From Lingula anatina (Eukaryota; Brachiopoda; Lingulata; Lingulida; Lingulidae): a stretch of 44,631 bases of DNA. The notes beneath the pieces were generated by a model that was not told the origin of the DNA, did no database searches, and worked only from the letters and a program-made list of their open reading frames with translations. Location: NCBI RefSeq assembly GCF_001039355.2, contig NW_019776135.1:135734-180364 (forward strand), read 5' to 3'. Each line of letters begins with the position of its first letter. The stretch's first letter is position 1. This document shows, piece after piece, positions 11,297 to 23,100 of the stretch. The position numbers were made by a program, and so were the translations under genes.

Positions 11297-14052
11297 GCCT
11301 CAATGGTACATCTCTTTCTTTGAGCCCACGGAAAACAGCCACTTGTCTATATGCAGCTTTTCTACCAAGCAGGGCAAACATGGTATCAGTTATCGCATTA
11401 CTCTAGTTGAGGATAAATGTTAATGATGCAACTCTGATAATAATGATAAATAAAAAATAATTTAATGAAAAACTATTACATACTATTTCAATATTGTATA
11501 AACGAGGGGTTTAGCCAGATTTAAAAATAAGGGAGTCCAAAAATTATTTTCTTTCTGAGAGAGGACATCTAGGCTATACATGTATCTGCTAATAATTATA
11601 AAAAAAAAAGGCTGTTCAAAACAAAAATAGGGAGTCCAAAAGACAATTGGACTGTTGCCTGGCTAATGCCTTGACACAAACTTATCTCACACCCGTTTTC
11701 TATAGATCTTTCTTTATTTGACGACACAACAGCCAGTGTGTGGGACCATACAGAACGAGTTAGGTCACAAAAGCAACTGTGCTCTTACAACTCAGGGACT
11801 CATGCTGAATGCTATCATATAAACCTAAGGGGCGGATCCAGAGATATTTTCTGGCAGTCTTCCAAATTATCTTTGTTGAACCATCCTCAATTTTTCACTG
11901 TCTTCTCACAGAAAAAATTCCATGCCCATCAATGTAAACTTCTGACCGTTTTCCAGAAGACTCAGAAGACAGCTTCTGTCAAACCCTGAACATGTCATGA
12001 GAAAAGTAGCAAAATCATACACTGAAACCCCAAATGAATCACTTTTATATAAAGTGCTAATTGTAAATCTTTGCAAGACACAGGTATTGATACATACAAG
12101 TACTTAAATACTGCAATAAAGATGTAAAACACATGGCTGATCCTGGGAATAAATACATTCAATTGTGTAACTCTTCACATTTTGGCATCTAATAAAATAA
12201 TATGTTTGAAAACAATATATTTTAGATAAAACCTTAAATCTATTGCCTTACTGCCAATACCTGAATGTAGGATTTACCAGCTGGAAGCACAACTAGGATA
12301 AATCACCCACGATCTACAGAACTGCAACAAAATCTCACTGGTTCATATGCTCAATGAAATATATTTTGATCATTAAGTTCACACTTTTTTTATTCTGTTA
12401 ATTATATGGACAATCGGATTACAAATGGATAAAAATCTATGTATTGCTAGCTGTACATGACTGCGGAATCCGTGTTAATGAAGAGCAACACTAATCCTCA
12501 ATACAGCTAACTGTCAATATCAGTTCTGTAATACCTACAGTGGTTGCATGTTCATTAATTCTATATTTAGTCAACAGCTTGTGATTTGTCAGAAAAAGGC
12601 ATTATTAATTTGGTCAGGATAGAGACACCAGAAAGTATACTTTACATGTAAAATGGTGGAATAGGATTCCATTCTTCTGAGTGAGAAACAACTCAGACCA
12701 ATTTTATGGCTGTTTCTGTACCATGCAAATAACAAATCTTACCCATTCTCTGTGGTAAGATGGCAAACATCTCAAATATACAGAAAAAATAATGATGACA
12801 GTGCACTTAATAGGATTTTTGTGAATTCTGATGCAATATAACATAAGATTTTTCAGCAGAATCACCACCAATTTTCAATTGCTTTGCTATTTATGTGAAC
12901 ATACAGAAAATGTAAGTAGCACAGGGTTCAGGCCCATGGGAGATTTAAGCCACACTTAAAAATTGCCAGTGAGTGAAAAATGAAAATTGAACAACTTCAA
13001 GAAAAAGAGTTCAACCAGGCTGGTTTTCTGCATTTGCTACCCTGCTTTCAAAAATTCCAAATGAATTAGAAATCTCTCACATCTCTTAAGCTTGCTTTAA
13101 TACTCATAGACACATCACTGATGTAAATGCCTTTTAGAAATATATGTCACCTACATCAAAGGTGATAAGTTTCATTGTTTTGTCAAGTTGATTCTTTGAA
13201 AGGAAAAGGAAATCATTTATACTGCAGAAATATAGATATAACCCATAGCCAAAGGTGCCTGGACATATACCTGCCTCTTTTTTTATGTCATTTTTCCCCT
13301 TGTCTCTGAATCTTTCATAATAAAAGATACCCCAAAGGGATAAATACACATAAAACAATGTCAAAATATGACTTAAATGCTCTAAAAAAGAGGAAGAAAT
13401 TCAAATGATGTACAATTTATTAGGAATGGAAGTAAGTCACACTGGTTGACCTTACAATCCAATTTTTTTTTTGCAGGTTTTCTCAACTAACAGGATACTT
13501 TTTCAATCAGTGATTATGACCTTTAAGTTTCAGTCTTTTACTAGATGTGAAAATGGTTTAAAAAAACAGTATTTATGTATGAGAAATTTGCTAAAAATAT
13601 AAGGGAACAGTTAAAGCACAGAAGACCCAAAAGTTATGATCATCACCAGGTCTATATGGTAGCTTCAAATAGTATTATTTCTATGCAATTATTGAAAGAG
13701 AAAAAAAAATTCAACGTCATGCCATATAATTTACCCAAAATGGTTTGCAGAATATCATCAAAGCATGGTGCACACTAGAAGAAAAGGTGAGCACTTCCAA
13801 AATGTATGTCCACAAAATCGTATCTGTAACACCATAAAGTTTTGTTATTCTCAGGAGCCATTTAGGCATCTATTAGAGATTTTAACACCGATTGGCACAT
13901 ATTTTAATTATTTTATAATGTTTACAGCAAATTTTGTTTGTGCCAACTAGGTGTTTGACTTTTTGGTTCCACACGATATTTTATCAATTTTATTTTCCAA
14001 GCTTCCAAGTAAATGCTGAATGGTTGTAGTTTGTGTCGATGAAACAACCGTT

Positions 14053-14598
14053 GAGCGCATTCTCAACGAATTAAGCCAGGCTTTACAAAGCCGGTGACCT
14101 AAAAATGGCGGACGTACATGAAAGAAAAACCGCCTAATCTTTTAATAGTCTCTCCGCCTCCCCACACGTCGTCCCTGCGGGGTACAGTAATTAAATCTCG
14201 GCTCCATTCACCATGCGGAAGCTACCTGAGAAATATTAAGTGCGCATGCTCATCAGTTAAACTCGTGGTGAAGAAAGCATGGCGGCTGAAGGCGATCGAA
14301 GGAAAAAAGCTCTTCTGTTCTATTATCTTTGAAAACAGAGACGAAAAAGGAATAATTTGGCCCGTAGAGCAGCAATGAATCGACTATCTACGGAGATAAT
14401 ATCACCAGAGATATTCACGGAAATATTAATGTTCGGAGCCGAGATTTAATTACTGTACCCCGCAGGGACGACGTGTGGGGAGGCGTGTGAGAGGCGGAGA
14501 GACTATTAAAAGATTAGGCGGTTTTTCTTTCATGTACGTCCGCCATTTTTAGGTCACCGGCTTTGTAAAGCCTGGCTTAATTCGATGAGAATGCGCTC
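14053..14598. mobile_element. Foldback/MITE-type DNA transposon with ~153-bp inverted repeats
   Basis: The ends GAGCGCATTCTCA (14053-14065) and TGAGAATGCGCTC (14586-14598) are perfect reverse complements. The inverted arms extend over 14053-14205 and 14435-14598, the right arm having 11 extra bases. GTT flanks both ends (14050-14052 and 14599-14601). The other copy shows the empty site AACCGTTTTTGAAG at about 7558-7571 with a single GTT, which confirms insertion with a 3-bp target duplication. The 229-bp core contains an ATG at 14279 followed by MAAEGDRRKKALLFYYL, a TGA, and a basic stretch. This may be a remnant of a transposase N-terminus, but I cannot assign it. The 3-bp duplication is compatible with PIF/Harbinger, CACTA or Academ-type elements; no family is proved. 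Confidence 0.9.
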
Positions 14599-15950
14599 GT
14601 TTTTGAAGTCCACAGGCACTGAGCACACATGCCTGACAATAAAATATGAAGTTTTTTTTAAGTATGAGAAACACTAGTTAACAATTTTTCTCACATCCTT
14701 GACGTAGATTATATTTTATTGTATTAGTGTATTTTCTGTGAAATATGGTACCTCTGGTCAGCATAAGCGCATCGTTTCCTGTTCCTATTAAGAAGAGTAC
14801 TAGTACTCTTGTACAATTTTTTCCTCACACTGGGCTTTGTTTCTTGGATTTTGCTTTTATATCCATGTATGTCATTGCATATTCTCAGGAAAGTCAACCA
14901 TTGGCTATTATGGGTGGGTCATCTATTTTTGCTGGGTTATGGATTAAGGTGGCAAATAAGTAAGGGTGAGCAACATAAAAAGTAACTTGCAGTTATATGA
15001 CCCCCCCTCCCCCTTGTACTATATTAGCAGTCCCAAAGACAGAAACTGTGACACAAAAACCAAGAAATCTACAAGTAAATCAATTTTTTTTAAATTACCT
15101 GTGTCTGCATAACAAAAAACTCAAATCAGAAATGTCACCTTCCTGTAATATGGATAAAATTGTGCAATGATTTAATTTCCAGCTCTCCTTAAAGGAAACG
15201 AAATAAACACTCCTTGCAGGCAATTTTACTTCACTTCTATATTGAAACTTTCTATATGGGATTTTGGGAAGGTCATAACAGATTTAAGGATATTTAAATA
15301 TAATAAATTTGACTGATCTAGATAACATTTCTTAAAGATATCCCTCCTGTGTTTGAAAATGTTCAAGTCGTATTTTGATCCCATAAAGCTTCTTGTCCTT
15401 GCTAAATTCAGAACTAAAAAATTGATAAAACTCTCAATTAAACATTTATACGAAGTATAATATGTTGGTACCTTGCAAATCCAAACCATAGCATCTTGTG
15501 ACTTGGCACTAGAAACAAAATAGTCTATATTATACATGATATAAAACAACCAGTTAGGCTGTTGTGAAATTTAACTTTAAAACAACCACAAAAGAAAAAC
15601 AATAACGAACTTCTGATTGTGAGAGGTAGGTAGGTCAAATAATGCCACACATTTTTTGTCTCCAAGAAGTAGCCTTCTGCATAGCATGGTGTACAAAAGA
15701 AGTTGCATGGCCAACGTCACTATTCCAGAGTTTGTTTCCAGGAGGTAAACTGAGGTATTTCTCACATTTAGAAGTATGTTTGTTGTTGTCATTACCCCTT
15801 AAAGTATGTGTTCAATTTCACAGCAGCCTAACTGGTAGACAAGCAGATGGACCTTACCTTACTCATGGCTCTGTCGAAAGGAAAACGGGTTGACTTAAGA
15901 GAGTGAGTTGAGGAGATGAGAGGTAAGAAAGGCCCCCATTCCCATAATCA

Positions 15951-16050
15951 CCACTGGTCTACATCCAACTCTGCAGGGACTTTCGCTGAGTGCAATCAGC
16001 TTACCTGCCTCCCCAAGCTGCTAGGGGGTTATTAACTTTTGTGTGGGCTT
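15951..16050. repeat. About 100 bp present only in block A copy 2
   Basis: Copy 1 passes from the CCCATAGTCA region (about 8921-8930) straight to GGAATTCCGGAATTATAAGC, while copy 2 has about 100 further bases between the equivalent points. I see no inverted repeats and no clear target duplication, so insertion or deletion cannot be decided. Confidence 0.6.
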
Positions 16051-16719
16051 GAATTCCGGAATTATAAGCTACCCAGAAACACTAGTCATATTCAAAACAA
16101 AGTGAAAGGGCTCCCAGGAGCTGAGCACACACGAAAATTAACTACATCTTAGCTGCTCAAGTAGGCATCATACCATTTAGCTGACTGCACAGTGAGAGTC
16201 CCAGGTTTTGTCAATCATGTATAAACCAATATGGTGTCTATGGGAATAGGGTCAGCAAGATTTGAGAGCTCCCCGTGGTGGATACGCAAGCTGGTCATAA
16301 TTTTACACTTTTGGGGCTGCTTGCTTCCATGCCTGACCACAGAAAGTACATATCAGAAACTAAAATTGGAGACCCAATGTATGAATTTTGTGCTACAATG
16401 TATATATGTCTCCACCCCCCCCCCCACCCCCACCCCCCAAATTTAATACAAGTTTGTCTTGGATTTAAGATGTTTTCCCCTTAAATTCTGTTATCATGTG
16501 GTGACATTTATCACATAACTGAGTTTTAGCAAAACAATCAATACCTAAGACTTGTTATTTTGGGCGACAAACTGCATTTATGTACAAATAGCTGCCACCA
16601 TTACTGTATGTTGGCAGTCACGTTAATATTATTATGCAACGGTGCCAGCACTACTCAACATTAGGCCTACCGCAAGACCTCGAGAAAAACTTTTACAAAA
16701 ACCATCTATGCTGATATCT

Positions 16720-17558
16720 ATAAACAACAACAACATACACTGTATGTATTACCTACTTTTCCATGCGTCGTAAAAACAAGGTATTAATATCAGCACCGTG
16801 TACTGACATGTCAAGCGATTTACTTGTGTTGTCTTCTTATTCAGTTCAAAGGAAGTAAAGTATATAGCCTCTCACCTCAATAACATTCCTAAAATGAAGC
16901 GTGTGGTAAGTTTTCCCTAGAGTATTAGAGATTTATGTCTTTCCTTTGTGTTTTCTAAAGTTCTCTATATTTATCCATTGCGTTCTGATATCCAAATTAA
17001 TATACTATTGGGTTTCGAGGCTAAATAGGTCAAGGACGTTTCTGCACCGCAACGCAGCTCACTCATTCTTGAAAACAATCATACAGGCATGTAATTTGAA
17101 GAAAACAGGAAACTGGAAAATGAGGATTAAGATATATTTGCGAATTCTCCTTTTTATAAATCTCGGGTAACAGAAAGTGATAAATGTAGGCTAGCTTTCT
17201 TGTTTAAATCATACAGCACTTGTTGTTTTACTAGTAGTCACGGAAGTTTTAATTTACAACCCTTTTTATATTTGCACGTTATTAATACTCGGTACTAACA
17301 AAATGAGACTGCTAAAAGGGTATAACGAGCTGAACGTTTATTTTACTGAGCAGTTTTGTCCTCAACCTCAACTAAATATTTTTCAAAATGCGTGTAAAAT
17401 ATTTAACTTTGCATTTTATGGGGCGAATGTACGGTGCCATTTGGTAGGCCTACGGTTTAGAACTATGATTCAGCTAGTAAAAAAATAATAATAATAAGTT
17501 CGAGAGTGGACAATTGCTATGTTTTTTTTTCAGAAATTGCCACTGATTAAAGACTGTA
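16720..17558. repeat. Duplicated block B, copy 1
   Basis: Begins ATAAACAACAACAACATACA and ends at the N at 17559. It recurs at 17582-18429, nearly identical, with an 8-bp indel near 17303/18167 and homopolymer differences. It holds no supported gene; the short ORFs in it are not recognisable. Confidence 0.95.
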
Positions 17559-17559
17559 N
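17559..17559. other. Single N at a contig join
   Basis: It separates the end of block B copy 1 (equivalent to 18429) from a 22-base unmatched leader (17560-17581) and block B copy 2. Confidence 0.85.
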
Positions 17560-17581
17560 TAGGCTCCTATGGGCCATGGTA

Positions 17582-18429
17582 ATAAACAACAACAACATAC
17601 ACTGTATGTATTACCTACTTTTCCATGCGTCGTAAAAACAAGGTATTAATATCAGCACCGTGTACTGACATGTCAAGCGATTTACTTGTGTTGTCTTCTT
17701 ATTCAGTTCAAAGGAAGTAAAGTATATAGCCTCTCACCTCAATAACATTCCTAAAATGAAGCGTGTGGTAAGTTTTCCCTAGAGTATTAGAGATTTATGT
17801 CTTTTCTTTGTGTTTTCTAAAGTTCTCTATATTTATCCATTGCGTTCTGATATCCAAATTAATATACTATTGGGTTTCGAGGCTAAATAGGTCAAGGACG
17901 TTTCTGCACCGCAACGCTGCTCACTCATTCTTGAAAACAATCATACAGGCATGTAATTTGAAGAAAACAGGAAACTGGAAAATGAGGATTAAGATATATT
18001 TGCGAATTCTCCTTTTTATAAATCTCGGGTAACAGAAAGTGATAAATGTAGGCTAGCTTTCTTGTTTAAATCATACAGCACTTGTTGTTTTACTAGTAGT
18101 CACGGAAGTTTTAATTTACAACCCTTTTTATATTTGCACGTTATTAATACTCGGTACTAACAAAATGTCATTATGAGACTGCTAAAAGGGTATAACGAGC
18201 TGAACGTTTATTTTACTGAGAAGTTTTGTCCTCAACCTCAACTAAATATTTTTCAAAATGCGTGTAAAATATTTAACTTTGCATTTTATAGGGCGAATGT
18301 ACGGTGCCATTTGGTAGGCCTACGGTTTAGAACTATGATTCAGCTAGTAAAAAAAAATAATAATAATAAGTTCGAGAGTGGACAATTGCTATGTTTTTTT
18401 TCATAAATTGCCACTGATTAAAGACTGTA
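17582..18429. repeat. Duplicated block B, copy 2
   Basis: Direct copy of 16720-17558. Its right side continues into unique sequence leading to the transglutaminase gene, so this contig carries the primary locus onward. Confidence 0.95.
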
Positions 18430-19948
18430 TTAATGGTTAAAATGTTGCAAAAAAAGTATTTTAAAAAATTAACAAATAAAATAAAACAGCAAACAACTAA
18501 AAATGATGACCTGCATCAAAAGACGTAACGAATGTTTTGTTTTTTGTTCTTTTTCATATTTTTAAAAACCTGGGGACAACGCGAAAGTAGACGCAAGCTA
18601 TTTATTGAGTTATTTAAAATAAACATTTTAGACTTTTCCTGAGCCGTAAGGCACTATATACTCGCTTTCTGAGAAGTTGCAGATTTTCCAACTCGAAATA
18701 AACTAGAACGATTGGAGAATGTGAGATGGTGCTGCAAGTGACAAGTTGTCTAAATTGTGTCTTCAAATGAGCTGTCAAATATGGCTACTACTAAATGATG
18801 GGAATTTTATAATTATAACTGATAATTGATATTATTTAGTTATACTTTACTGATATAATATATTCTAACCTATACAAAACATCTAGCATAGCATTAATAT
18901 TTCTTTCTGTATTTTTCATTTCTGTACTCAAAAAAATTGACTTCATTATGAAAAATAATAATTAATACATTCCACTTCATTGCGAGCATCCCGCACGCTC
19001 CTTAACCAGCAACAGCACGCTACAATCGCAATCTCACCTGACACATTAAACACTGCAGAGCTCATCGAGGGGGGGGAGAGAGAGACTGTTGTCAATCATT
19101 TACCCAGGACAGAGAAGCTTCTTAATTACTACCTTCGCTCTACGCCTATAATAATCTGACCTACATGTCAATTATAGGAATAAGAAACTTAAGATTTTTT
19201 TTAGATGTTGGATTTATCCGCCAATCTATTTTAATGTTAACCTCAAATCTGTTGTCTTTATCTAATGGCTAGGCCTACAATCCGAGCATAAAACACAAGC
19301 TTTACTGTCGATGTCAATTTTGAATTTCTAATGCATAAATCAAACTGAGCACACGTCGGTTCAAATTAAGTTTAAGCACTGCGTTTAAAAATAGTACATC
19401 AATTTAGAAATATAAAAAATCTGGTAAATTTATTAGGAATCAAATCAGTGGAACAAAAAGAGCATTGGCATTTGGATCAGATTCAAGAAATTACTTTTTG
19501 TTTCATCTGACAGTCAAGCTTTTTAAAACCGGCTCAACTTTTCCAACTAAACAGGTATGTCTTTTTATGTGGGTCAGAATTTGAATCCCCGGACCAAAAA
19601 ACCAGCGCGGGCCGCATCACAACAACATAACGCACACCGACTGAAGTGTGGTTAGCTCATAAAGACGGGCAGGGCCAAAATATATGAAGCTCTCGCATGC
19701 TGAACTCTGATCCGCGGATCGGTTTACATCCTTGCTCCCAAGCAGCCGTCCAATTTTAGCACGGAATCTAAGAAAATGTCTTTTCCAAGGTGTTGAGCGG
19801 GTCGAACTGGGGTGCTGCTGCCGGGTCGTCTGTACAGTGACGCTTTCAAGGACATCGGGACGTGCAAATAGTTGGGGATTGGGACCTTCAGTCGATACAC
19901 GTTAAAGTAAAGCTGCAAACCACGTAATATTGAATACCTGATTGAACG
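18430..19948. other. Upstream region of the transglutaminase gene
   Basis: AT-rich unique sequence without a supported ORF. GC content rises from about 19590, as expected near a first exon. No gene or element recognised. Confidence 0.5.
19677..19688 (+). promoter_or_regulatory. Candidate TATA box of the transglutaminase gene
   Basis: AAAATATATGAA lies about 265 bases upstream of the ATG at 19949, within a GC-richer stretch. Suggested by position and composition only; a transcription start site was not determined. Confidence 0.25.
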
Positions 19949-20132
19949 ATGGGGAATTTAAAAAGCAAACATACTCGTTACGAGGTATCGACTCCACCGA
20001 AGAGTGAGCTAGAGCGGCGGGGACGAGGGGAGGGCGTGAACCGGTCTCGTAGGGATGATTTCTACGCACGTAGGTCCGGCCTGAAACCCCACCCTGAGAG
20101 TGCAGTGTCTCCTGAAGACAGAAACTTACAAG
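19949..20132 (+). CDS. Transglutaminase exon 1: possible myristoylation signal and basic leader
   Basis: Encodes [13 protein letters not shown] followed by an Arg-rich stretch, with donor CAAG|GTAGGG. Gly2 and Ser6 match the MGxxxS N-myristoyltransferase pattern, and the nearby Lys/Arg residues would aid membrane binding. The phase-1 end joins TT at 25890 to make Val62 of VPPKGKR. Assignment to this gene rests on phase, strand, the absence of a closer ATG-bearing exon, and the family habit of short variable N-terminal exons. A 5.8-kb intron follows, so an alternative first exon cannot be excluded. Confidence 0.75.
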
Positions 20133-23100
20133 GTAGGGACAGTACGCTAAATGATATGTTTTGCGCTCTTGTGAATTTCGTTGCAAAAGATCTGTCCTAC
20201 TAAAGATATATAAATCTTTTCTTAACTTATATCTTACACCATATTGGTAATGATGTATCCAAATCCCTATTACTGCATTAAATAATTGTTTGAGAGGAAA
20301 TCAGAACTTTGGTGAAAACTGGTGTCAGATGTCTCTATTTTAAACAAACAAGTCATATTGTTTTGAATTATTTTCTTCTACTTTAATGTCAGCGGAAAAC
20401 ACATTGGTTAATAACAACTACCCATTACAGATAATAAGAAAGTGTTTAGTTACCTTTCCCACATAAATTTTAATAGGATGACTCAGAGAAGTAATTTGAT
20501 AATGTAATGATGCCACATTTAACCCTCATCGGAATAATGTGTCCCCTATCTCACTTTAAGTGCGCTCGACGGAGGACACATATTTAACCTTTAACAAATA
20601 AAAGAGAAAATGAAGTTAATTGAAAAGAAACAGAATGACCTTTCTGTTATAGTCTGTATTAAGCTATTAAAAAAAACATCACAGATGTGAGTCGTTTAAG
20701 GACAAAATGGGAACATCTATCATAGGCCTGGCAGGAGCTAGCCAAGAATTAACTTTTAAGGATTCCCTCCCCAAAAATAATCGTGACGACTGTAGCCTTG
20801 GCTACAGACATAAACAACTGGAAAGTTTGAACTTATGGAATGAAAGAGGCAGCAATCCACGTGACTAGGAATCGGACACGATGGAAAGTTCCAGCAAGGC
20901 CTTCAATTGTTGATAACAATTTGACTTCATTTTGTCCTTGAATAAGTTATTCTGTTTATAGTGATATAACGAGTCACATGAGAACTCCACAGTCAAAACA
21001 TGTGACAATTAAAGTTGTCACATGAAGAACCTTGAAGCTACTGCAGGCTGTGCAATTACTCAAATGCATTTAAATTCTATAATTATGTCAGTCGCATAAA
21101 AATCAGGCTAGTATGGCCACATTAAAGCCATTAAAAATCTGGCATAAAATTTCAGCAGTGATACGTGTGTGCACTTTGTTTCTTTTCTATGTGCTATGAT
21201 AAAAATAACATAACGCGGGATATAGACCAAATTTATTATAGGGCGAGCTATTATCTTTATCGTCAAGGATTCAACCGGTCTCCTTCTTTTACCGGGTAAA
21301 GAATGATAAAACATAATATTCATTATCAATACGAGTATATTTCACCATTCCTAAGGCCACATCTTCACTACAAATGCTTCTGTTTATTTTGACGGCGAAT
21401 AATGATAATAGGCTTTAGCTAATTTTTCATTAGCATCCTCGCCAGGGCTACAGAGAGGTTTTTTAACACTAAATTTTCACATATATTTCTCTGGCTAATT
21501 ATGAGCAAATTTCTCTACTATCCAGCGAGGACCTTTGCACGAATAAAATAAATAAATGAATGAATAAATAAATAAATGATGTCTAACCAAGCTACGCATT
21601 TCTGTACTATCCAGCGAGAATTTTTGTTCAAAATTTCAAAAATGACGTCATAACCGAGTTGGCCTCTCCTTGGGAGTATTTCATTGGCGGCCTTGAACCG
21701 GGTCCTGTCACAGGGTATCTTCATATTAACAAACTCGCTGCAAGCTTAATCTTTTTTTTTTTTTATTTTTTTTTTTTTTTTGACAAAACGGGTACATCAT
21801 AATCGGTAAAATTTGTAAGGCTAGGGTTGTTCGTTGCACGGTGCTAATAGGTCATAAAGCATTTATTCATATAACATATAACACTATTTCCAGAGTTCAG
21901 AAGACTCTTTGAAGAATATCCTCTCAAACTGGACGTTCTCCAACTCCAAGTGAACTCTGCTAATGAGAGCGAACTTTGCACAAATACAGCGTGAACTTTT
22001 TCTTCTTTTCTTTTTCATGCGCCCGCCCGCTAAGCGTGAAACACTGCTTATGCAGCTATAGCAGTGATATATATATGCGGGCTGGGGTAAGATTATCCGC
22101 TATATTTGAAGGGTCTGTGACTTGCTGCGTCTGCCTGTGATCTTTTTGAGAAATTGTTTGTTTATTTATAATTATTCAGTTTTCGTGTGCAGTAATAGTG
22201 TGAGCTTATCTGGTTAAAAAAAGTCAAGTTGTTTCCTTATACTGTTTTCCTATTACCCGACCCAGACGTACAAAAATAAATAAATAGATGAATAAAAACA
22301 TGAGTAGACGTGATATACATCAGATACGATTGTCTGGAAAAACAAGGTTCAATGTATTTCTTAGAAATTATAATCCAATATTCTTGTGTGATTTCTTGAT
22401 ACCGAAGAAAGTTCACGTTAAATGATTAAAATGAAGAGTCTAACGTCAGAGAAACTGGCTAAAATATACACAGTCTCACAAAGATGTAGATGGGTAACAT
22501 ATGAAGTCAAATCACATGGTAAATAACATATTGACTTAATACATCTCCTGGTTATATCATCAGAATACAATACTCAATGTCACAGTGTACCTGGTCACCC
22601 CCCAGATCAAAGATCTGGGAGAAAGGTGGAGGAAGACGTGTTTGACAGCAAATATTGCCACTCGGTCAAAATGCAGACAGCAAACATAAACATGATAAAT
22701 AGGGGTACTTTTGTAAGTAGAGTTTTTCCCCAAAAAATTATAGCTTTAAGTAAATGTCATTCCCTAGGTCGTAAAGCTATGGAAATTGTATTTGAAAAAG
22801 AGTTCTTTGGTGCAGTTAAAAATACCTTCAGTGTATCAGGTTGAAATTAATCATGTCAACCAAAAGAAGCGCAGCCCACCTTGTGTGATCACCAGGTGTG
22901 AAAACGAACAAGAAAGTCGCGGACACAACATTTTAAACACGCACTTTCAAAGTTTAATATATTGTTTCTTTAAACGCCTGCGTCCCCCACACATACCCTA
23001 CTGATGAATCACAAACCAGTTTGTATCGCTAGGAGCAAAGTTTCTTTATAATCCAATGTTTTGTGAACTTGAAACCGAGTTCCTGTTTTAAGTTTGACTT

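Larger units (their letters stand above)
11297..16719. other. Second copy of the receptor 5' flank, no supported gene
   Basis: Mirrors 4676-9606. No ORF keeps a coding-like pattern between the copies: the best matched pair (minus strand, 107 codons, 15226-15549 versus 8205-8528) differs by about nine residues. Apart from the foldback element and the extra segment at 15951-16050, I see only simple-sequence runs, for example the C-run at 16415-16437. Confidence 0.6.
9610..16725. repeat. Duplicated block A, copy 2 (probable alternative haplotype)
   Basis: Collinear second copy of 2984-9606, a few percent diverged. It is bounded on the left by the N at 9608 and passes on the right into block B copy 1 without a break. 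It carries a 546-bp foldback insertion (14053-14598) and about 100 bp at 15951-16050 not found in copy 1. Confidence 0.95.

Noticed and set aside
2984-16725. True tandem duplication of the receptor gene's 5' half
   Set aside because: The duplicate starts exactly at an N inside an exon, has no breakpoint signature, and the outer contigs abut at one locus. An assembly of two haplotypes is the simpler explanation.
19575-19610. tRNA-like T-loop (TTTGAATCCCC)
   Set aside because: No acceptor stem, D-arm or anticodon arm could be folded around it.
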